From NCBI GenBank assembly GCA_012295275.1, contig CM022665.1, positions 47,788,102 through 47,852,101 of the forward strand: a stretch of 64,000 nucleotides of DNA, written 5' to 3'. Positions 56,890 through 64,000 of the stretch are shown here, in pieces (positions within the stretch are counted from its first letter, which is position 1; every line of letters starts with the position of its first letter). Under the pieces are notes generated by a model. That model did no database searches, was not told the DNA's origin, and saw nothing but the letters and a program-made list of their open reading frames with translations. The stretch is from Chrysomallon squamiferum. Lineage: Eukaryota > Mollusca > Gastropoda > Neomphalida > Peltospiridae. The position numbers and the translations under genes are program-made.

Positions 56890-58330
56890 ATAAACTGAGT
56901 TACCACAGAGGCAAACTAGCTGCCTTAGGCAGTGATTTCAGAGAGTGGATTTCTCCGAATTGACAAGTTAGACAGACTCCCTGAAGCCACTAAGATATCT
57001 GAGTCATATATATGATGCTCTGGTGCATGTTTGATGATACAAGCTTAATCTGGCACTAATGAATGAGGTCCTTGCTGCAATCAGCAAGTTCCTATTTGTA
57101 GTAACACTTGTAATACAGCATCATGTTTGAAGTCAACCTTACAAGTAAGACACTACAAAGCCACAAGGCTGGTTTAAATGCAGCTACAAGACAGATGAGG
57201 GCAACAAAGACATATCTTGTATAATGCAGGTCTGAAGAGGGATTTCAAAAGGGTTTGGTAGATGCAACTGAAATAGCAAATGAACTAGTACCAGACTTTG
57301 AAGCAGATCAAATTAGAGACGAGGAGAAAGAAACAGCAATTTGAATATGAGGCCAAAGAAAAGGTACCACAACAGAAATTTTAAGTAAAGTTTTTACCAT
57401 GTAGTTTCAGACATGGCCATACATACAATCTATTCCTACAGCTTCAATATTATAATTCACCCTCTGGCATCTTGTGTAATATATACAATGTGAAGGATAA
57501 ATCTACTGATGATATACTTAAGGGCTGCAAGAATTTGGAAAAATCATTGCTGCATAAAGGAAGATAGGTACTGATGCCTAGGTGTGAACTTCCAGCCATA
57601 GCTCAAAGGCTACCAAAGTCTATAGAACAGTGCTGCCCAATGTCTGGCCCACGAAGAATCCAGCCTGCTGGTCTGTCTTCAGTTTATTCCTTAATTATTC
57701 AATAAAATTGTTTTATTATTGAAATACAAAGCCATTTATTTGAACAAATGTTTTCTTAATCTTGATCAATTGTTAAATCTCTTTTATAGAATGTAAGGTT
57801 CTAAATCAAGATTTTTAATGGTCATTTCGTATTCATGTAATATCTGGAGACTATAATTTTTTGATAGCAGTGAAGAAGTAATAGAAATAGTATCATATGC
57901 AGGACCCCTATGTTTAAAGTGAGTTATGAATTATAATTGTATAATGGATAATTTCTATAAACAGAATAATAGAATCAATGTTTTCAGTTCTGAATACTTT
58001 TTCAAACCATTTCAAGTAGTTGTATTAAAAAATGAAAGGCTAGAAATGTGAATCCGGCCCACGGGCATCGTTTTTTCTTAAATCCAGCCCATGTTCGGAA
58101 AAGGTTGGGCAGCACTGCTATAGAAGTACTTCTTTTCACACTCCAACAAAAAGTTTTGGATAATTTCCCTGATGTTTCTATTGCACTGAGTATCCTTCTC
58201 AGACTTCCACTATCAGTGGCAAGTGGTGAGTAGTTTCCCAAAGATTTTAAAATCTTATGTTCACTGTACAATGATGCAAGACAGACTAGCTGGTTGCATT
58301 TGTCCCTTAGCCAAATTTGGTTTCAGGTTT
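56890..58330 (+). pseudogene. hAT transposase pseudogene
   Basis: Broken frames on the plus strand match a hAT transposase of the ZMYM1/THAP-like type. Near 57070 there is AAISKFL; near 57270 ELVPDF; near 57340 QQFEYEAKE; then VSDMAIHTIYS. After an insertion, near 58150, the C-terminal dimerisation motif reads FPDVSIALSILLRLPLSVAS followed by GE, where family members have RSFSKL and this copy has a stop. Several stops and frameshifts show it is dead. The element ends are not defined. Confidence 0.7.
57628..58117. mobile_element. 490-bp hAT-type MITE nested in the hAT pseudogene
   Basis: Terminal inverted repeats CAGTGCTGCCCAA and TTGGGCAGCACTG are perfect. They are flanked by a perfect 8-bp target duplication CTATAGAA at 57620-57627 and 58118-58125. 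Subterminal regions are also complementary (TCTGGCCCACG/AATCCAGCC against ATCCGGCCCACGGGC/AATCCAGCCC). No transposase is encoded. Insertion occurred after the host element was in place. Confidence 0.92.
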
Positions 58331-59273
58331 GAGTGTCTTCAACTGTCATGTTGTTAGTTCATCACTAGTGTCTGTGTTTATTTTTTGTTTATTCTTGTGT
58401 TAGTTTTGCAAATAAAACAGTATCAAGTAGTGTTGTTTTTTTTTGTTTGTTTTTTTAAATCACCATTGGTCTGTGCTAAAATTTTGTTTAAGTTTATTGT
58501 TTATAAATTATGAATTTGACATTTTCCTGGGGGCATCAGAATCTAAGCTTGCCTAGGGTGGCCACACACACACACATATACATATATATACTCACACCAC
58601 CATACACACATACATATTTATATACATACATTTTTTCACAACAGACAAGATCTTTACATTTGGTGAACTCATAGTCAGACGTTAATCAGAACGGGAAATA
58701 AGGGATACGGGTTTCTGCAAGTCTCAGAACCTCGCTACAATGACTGGCTTGTAACGTGAGCTGAATGAAAATAGCCGTAGCTGTGTATATACGGTATTAG
58801 TGTAGAAGTGTTCTGTATTGCAAAATGCAGTCGCCCGAACGCGCGCTCATCTAATGCGTCAATGTAAATGAGTAAATGTGCCTACGTAGATGGATAAGTT
58901 CCATCGGAAAGAAAAACAGACCCCCCCCCTGGCTTTGACAGAGAGGAGACCAGCTTCACAACAGCTTGCTCTGATTATCACGTTATTTTTTTTCTTCATT
59001 AAAATCACTCGTAAGATCGTCGTCATTTTCAGTCGGAATAATTTCGGAATTATTTCCCCTTTACACTTTTAGTAATGTATTCACCGTGCACACGGCACAA
59101 GGGTTATGACGCAGTAAGAAAACTTTTAGAAAACAAGGATTTTCCCCAAAACCGTCAGCTGTTCAGCCTACTCACAAAACTGAATAGGAAACTAAAAGTT
59201 GAAATTATCTGCGCATACATTTAGAATAAATTGTTTTATTTATAGTTTTATTTTATTTAATCAGTTTTTAAAT

Positions 59274-59318
<45 letters not shown>

Positions 59319-59372
59319 TAAAAAAATAAACTGAAAAAAGAGTAAAAATAAATAAATACCAAATAAATAAAA

Positions 59373-59419
<47 letters not shown>

Positions 59420-59940
59420 TCTACGTAGGCACATTTACAAATTTAATTAATTAATTTATTAATATTTATTTTATATATTTTTTAAAGAAATAAATATTAT
59501 AGTGCAGTATATTCTGTTTTCAGGTGTTTCTTTATTCATTATTCATTTATTTATTTATTATTTTATTTATTTAATTATTAATTATTATTATTATTGCTCA
59601 AATAATAATTAAATAAAAAATGGTCTGACGCATACACAGAAGCTTAAATAGACCTACGCAAACTGACATAAACGGAATACGACATACAGTGTTTATTAAT
59701 TAATTAATTTATTTATTTTTTATGTATTAAAAACAATTCTGTTGTTGTTATTATTATTATCATCTTCATCATCATCATCATCATTAAAAGTTTGACGTAA
59801 TATATAAATTAAAAACTTAAAGACACTTTTACCATATTATGATCAACATTTCGGTAAAATTTCCAGCCATTAGATACCAGCTTCGTTTTGTGTCATGTAC
59901 AAATGAAGAAAACGATTATGGTGGGAAAAAAAAAAAAAAA
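58331..59940. other. Intergenic region with long inverted repeat
   Basis: No gene supported. A perfect 21-bp inverted repeat, GTAAATGTGCCTACGTAGATG at 58872-58892 and its complement at 59418-59438, encloses about 525 bp with AAT and ATT runs (59275-59320, 59376-59417). CA and TA repeats lie at 58564-58630. A candidate kB-like GGATTTTCCCC is at 59137-59147. Confidence 0.5.
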
Positions 59941-59944
59941 AAAA

Positions 59945-60161
59945 AATTCGGTGATTCCCCTTTTATTGCTCTATTCAAATGATTGGTACATTCAGTCACG
60001 TGATAGTCTTATCGAGGCGTTAAACTGAGGAAGGTATTCTTTTTCGCCTTTGTCAAACGATAACCAGGGTTTTCCGAAATTTGGGTACAAATTTTCTGTT
60101 ACGAAGTTAACTTCTCAGTATTCGAAAGGCAGTGAGGTTAACCGTCAGTGAATTGGCTATA
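59945..60161 (+). promoter_or_regulatory. Putative IkB promoter with kB-like sites
   Basis: Upstream of the IkB start are two near-consensus kB/Dorsal sites, GGTGATTCCCC (59950-59960) and AGGGTTTTCC (60066-60075), each one base off the consensus, and a palindromic TCACGTGA E-box (59996-60003). IkB genes in other animals are often induced by NF-kB, so the sites are plausible autoregulatory elements. No TATA box stands out. Prediction only. Confidence 0.4.
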
Positions 60162-62156
60162 ATGAGTTCTTTAACTGGAGATCAAAATGACATTGAATGC
60201 GACGGGGAGTGTCCTAGCGTTGATTCTAGAATACGACAGGCACAGTCACATTCGTCATGGCTTCCTAAAACCCGTAAAGACCAGCTGCAGGAGAGAAACG
60301 ACTCCGGATTCCAGTCTCAGGATTTCGAGTTATCTCTTAAATCCTCACAACAAAATAGCCATCGCTGTGTGACAGAATCAACGGACATTACTGAGAGGTT
60401 AAGTAATTTAACCGTTATCGAGAACTCACAGACAAAACATTCTATTGACGAAGGGATTTGTACATCTGAAAACTCCATCGGCCCAGCTGTTTCACACAAA
60501 GAAAACTTGACAAAAACAAGTGAAATAATTACATACGATGATATTTTAAGAAGTTTGCCCCACAATGAAATTCGTGAAATATACCAGCAAGATGAGGATG
60601 GTGACACGTAAGTATTTTAAAATATGTCTGCATATTAAACTTAACATTTAAATGCATTAATTCATTATCGTTATTACCATTGCAAAATTATATTATTATA
60701 AGTAAGTACCATTAAATAATTTTTAAAAAAAAAAAAAAAAAAAAAGAACACACACACACCTCAGGAAAAATCTAGAAACTATTATAATAATAAATCTAAA
60801 ATGACAACACTAGATGCAGTACGTCAAAATTTATTTAGTAATTTGAAAAAAAAATAGCAAAAAAAATGTAATTGCTGTTGGTATACATTTGTAAAATGTT
60901 GTGAAACTGCGCGATAAAGACATATCTGCGCCATTTTGGTGGGGCCCGGATTCTGCTCCACGTAGCTGAATGTTAGCAAGCAGACGTGACCAACCAATCA
61001 ACGATGTTTTTGACAGGCAGTTACGTGTGCGCAGATTTAGTAACTGCGTACTTTCCACCGACCTCTCACATGCGCATAATCTATTGATCGTGGAAAAACC
61101 AGAGTCATTATCAATTTACAGTAAATGTGTCAATAACCTTTGCAGTATTAATAACAAGTTAAAAAGAAAAAAGAAAAAAAAGAAGAAGAAAGAAATAAGT
61201 TGTATGCTGCAAGTTCTATACAAAATTATTAACACACACACAAAAAAACAACAAAAAAAACCCCCATATACTTGTATATACATACATACATACATATATA
61301 TATATAATTATAACTGCATTTGTATGAGAAAAAGAGGGACTTGATATAAATTACTTTTCATTACAAACATTTGAAAATAACAGTGCTATAAAATATTTGA
61401 AAAAAAATAACTAAAATGTTTTTTTTTTTTTTTTTTTTGCAGTCAGTTGCACATGGCAATCATCCATGTCATCGAGCCCGTTGCGCTGTACTTCATCAAC
61501 AAGGCTCCGTCACGGGACTGGCTCAACATCCCCAACAACCTCTGCCAGATGCCACTTCACCTGGCCGTCCTCACCAGACAGGAGAAAATCGTCCGTCGCC
61601 TGATGGCAGCAGGTGCGTCTGTTGACGTGCGTGATCTCCAGGGCAACACGCCCCTGCACATCGCATGCCGGGAGGGGCTTGAGAACATTGTGAAGTGCCT
61701 GCTGAAGCCCGTCTTCTACCAGGAGACGCTGGAGAACCAGTACGACATTCCGTATCAGAGAATCCCACAGGATCTGGAGTTCAAGAATTACGAAGGTGAG
61801 CTCAGGTTTAAATTAGCTAAAAAAGAACAGCAATAACAGCAGTAGTGATAGGTGTAATTTAAATAAAAAAGCAATAGTAACAGTAGTTTTAGACAAGAGT
61901 AACAATTACAGATGTGTGTGTGTGTGTCTGTTTGTTTGTTTGTTTGCACAACTGTGTGTTTTAAATGTGTGCTGCTTTGTTTTCTTCCAGGTCACACCTG
62001 TCTGCATCTCGCTGCTCAGGGTTCGCACATAGAAGTGATGAAACTTCTGCTAGGAAAAGGAGCAAAAATTAACACACAGGTAAGTTTTGTGAAACACTAC
62101 AACAACTGCAGGGATAATGATAATAACTGTAGTGATATAATAATAAAAATAATGAT

Positions 62157-62187
<31 letters not shown>

Positions 62188-62343
62188 TAATGATATAATA
62201 ATAATAGCAATAATGATATAATAATAATAATAATAACAATAATGATATAATAATAACAACAATGATATAATAATAATTATTATTTATCGAATTTTTCATT
62301 GATATATTTTGTTTTGGTTTATATTTTATTTTACTTTATTTTA

Positions 62344-62378
<35 letters not shown>

Positions 62379-63343
62379 TTTTTTTTTTTTGTGGGTTTTG
62401 TATCTAACAAAATAAAACATTATTTTAATTTCAGGATGGCAAAAGCGGACGCACGATCCTGCACTATGCCGCTGAAACTGGAAACCGAATTTTACTGGAC
62501 TTCGTACTGAAGCAGCGCAAGAGAAACATAAACTGTGTGACGTATGGAGGCCTCACACCCATCGACCTGGCTGCCGGCCGCAAGTTTGGTGACGTTGTAG
62601 CAATACTGAAAGACGAAGGCGCCGACTGTTCCAGTCTGCTGTGCAGAGATGATGACTCTGACGATGATGACGATGTTAGTTTGTTTTACGCACTCTCCTT
62701 GTACATTCAGTTTACACTCGGATGCATGTTGAATAAGTACATTATTGCACGTATTTCTAATAAAATGTTTAAATTACTTTACGGTGTTGGAATTTTGCAA
62801 ACCAATAATATCCTCGCACAGATATAAATTTATATAATAAGAGTCCATTTTTTGGCAAATCAGTTTATATTTATTTATTTTTATATTTATTTATTTACCT
62901 GTATTTTACATTATTTGTTATTTACATTATTTATTTAATTTGTTATTTTCCTGTTTACTTATTTATGTACTTTTATACTTATTTTATTTATATTTATATT
63001 TTTATTCATATTTATATTTATATGCACATATCTATCCATATATCTATCTCTCTGTCTATATATATAGATACAGATATGTATATGTATATGTACAGATATA
63101 TATATATATATATATATGTATATGTGTTTATATGTACAGATATATAAATCTATAAATATGTGTGTGTGTGTATATATATATATGTATGTATATACACATG
63201 TATATATATATATATATATGCATGTATGTATGTATGTATATAGTTGTGTAGTATGTAGTATGTATGTATGTGTGTATATGTGTATGTATATATATATATA
63301 TGTATACATGCATACATATGTGTGTGTATATGTATATATATAT

Positions 63344-63377
<34 letters not shown>

Positions 63378-63656
63378 ATTTTTTTTTTTATTTATATATT
63401 TATATATTTACATATATATTTATTCATATTTTTATTTATATGCATATTTATCAGTATAATATTTATATTTATTTTTATATTTATATTTACGTTTATTTTT
63501 ATATTGATATTTATATTTATTTTTATATTTATTTTTATATTGATATTTATATGCATATTTATATTTGTTTTTATATTTAATTTCTGTTTATCTTAGAGTG
63601 AGATGTACGATGACTTTTGCATAAACGGTGAGCCTGTGATGATGACGACAACATGA
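60162..63656 (+). CDS. IkB/cactus-like inhibitor of NF-kB
   Basis: Cytoplasmic ankyrin-repeat inhibitor that masks Rel/NF-kB until it is phosphorylated and degraded (family knowledge). Exons 60162-60607, 61443-61795, 61991-62079, 62435-62674, 63597-63656 join in phase to 395 residues. The N-terminal region carries [10 protein letters not shown], a DSGxxS phosphodegron at residues 47-52, the site used by IKK and beta-TrCP in this family. Ankyrin repeats start at [12 protein letters not shown] (about residue 146), continue through [42 protein letters not shown] and [14 protein letters not shown], and end with [12 protein letters not shown]. The C-terminus is acidic ([16 protein letters not shown]), as in IkB PEST-like tails. 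The last junction uses GT at 62675 and AG at 63596 across about 920 bp of TA-rich DNA; it is the least certain exon. The start ATG is the first in frame. Confidence 0.93.
62155..62385. repeat. AAT-rich repeats in IkB intron 3
   Basis: Interrupted repeats of TAATAATAATGATATAA, then an ATT run and poly-T just before the acceptor at 62434. Confidence 0.85.
62850..63590. repeat. TA-rich low-complexity tract in the last IkB intron
   Basis: ATTTAT, TATG and TA repeats over about 740 bp, including GTATGTATGT and TATATTTATATTTT units. Open frames on both strands here are Tyr/Ile/His strings and are not genes. Confidence 0.9.
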
Positions 63657-64000
63657 ACGATGTCACCCAAGCTGCTACCCAGTGAGGCTGACTGATCTCA
63701 GGGAAAGATAGAGCTGTTTTCGTAGAAAGAAAAACACGACGCAGTGATTACACGCAGACGTGCACGCCGCAGTGACAACACCCTGCTTTGTGATGCAACA
63801 TCTCGAGGAGACTAAATCCAGGCGTGCCGTTTGGTGACTGGATCAGGTCTCACTCCGGGAACAGAGACAGTTTGTAGAGACGCTGAGCGAGACAAGAGAG
63901 GTGAAACTATTTCATGTCAGTCGGTTGATTCAGTAAATTAAAAATTTACAAAACATTTTTTTAAAAATTTGAAATAAAAAGAAGTGTTCACTAGATGAAG
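63657..64000 (+). other. IkB 3' UTR
   Basis: Mixed-composition sequence following the TGA at 63654-63656. An AATAAA at 63973-63978 is a candidate polyadenylation signal near the window edge. Confidence 0.5.

Noticed and set aside
62940-63596. Overlapping frames of Tyr/Ile/His on both strands
   Set aside because: TA-rich low-complexity DNA inside the last IkB intron.

Overview
The window is nuclear DNA of an animal. It has spliced genes with GT-AG introns, AT-rich introns and intergenic DNA full of microsatellites (ATT/AAT, CA, TA and A/T runs), and several minisatellites. The gene set (group II PAK, LAMP, IkB/cactus, a tandem SYNJ2BP-like PDZ family) and the transposon relics (hAT, MULE) suggest an invertebrate. 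A mollusc or other lophotrochozoan is my inference; nothing here proves it.

Layout. 1-8.1 kb (+): the 3' two thirds of a group II p21-activated kinase gene (PAK4/5/6, mbt-like), cut by the window start. 8.1-16.5 kb: AT-rich intergenic DNA. 16.5-26.4 kb (-): a seven-exon gene for a single-domain LAMP family membrane protein, assembled here from exons whose phases all agree. Its introns hold minisatellites, a hAT-type MITE with an 8-bp target duplication and a MULE transposase relic. 26.4-31.3 kb: intergenic. 31.6-34.9 kb (-): a single-coding-exon gene for a 1105-residue C2H2 zinc-finger protein with 19 recognisable fingers. 36.2-56.6 kb (+): three tandem paralogues of a SYNJ2BP/OMP25-like tail-anchored PDZ protein; copies 2 and 3 lie in a direct segmental duplication of about 7.05 kb. 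56.9-58.3 kb: a dead hAT transposase with a 490-bp hAT-type MITE nested in it. 60.2-64 kb (+): an IkB (cactus) gene with a DSGxxS degron and ankyrin repeats, complete to its stop codon.

The most unusual signal is a recurrent structural theme. Short tandem duplications repeatedly start at, or span, exon boundaries. In the PAK gene the 5' splice site of one intron is duplicated twice, the donor of another once, and the acceptor plus first codons of the seventh visible exon about a dozen times. In the PDZ cluster an acceptor plus exon start is duplicated in copy 2 (giving a possible soluble isoform) and in copy 3. The PAK stop codon and the 3' end of the zinc-finger coding region are also inside tandem duplications. 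These arrays create many decoy splice sites and should matter for isoform choice.

Functionally the genes look unrelated: cytoskeletal/adhesion kinase, lysosomal/endosomal membrane protein, zinc-finger regulator, mitochondrial outer-membrane adaptor family, and NF-kB inhibitor. The zinc-finger gene and the first PDZ gene are head to head about 1.3 kb apart. All exon coordinates were read by eye from splice consensus, reading phase and protein family resemblance; no alignment or transcript evidence was available.
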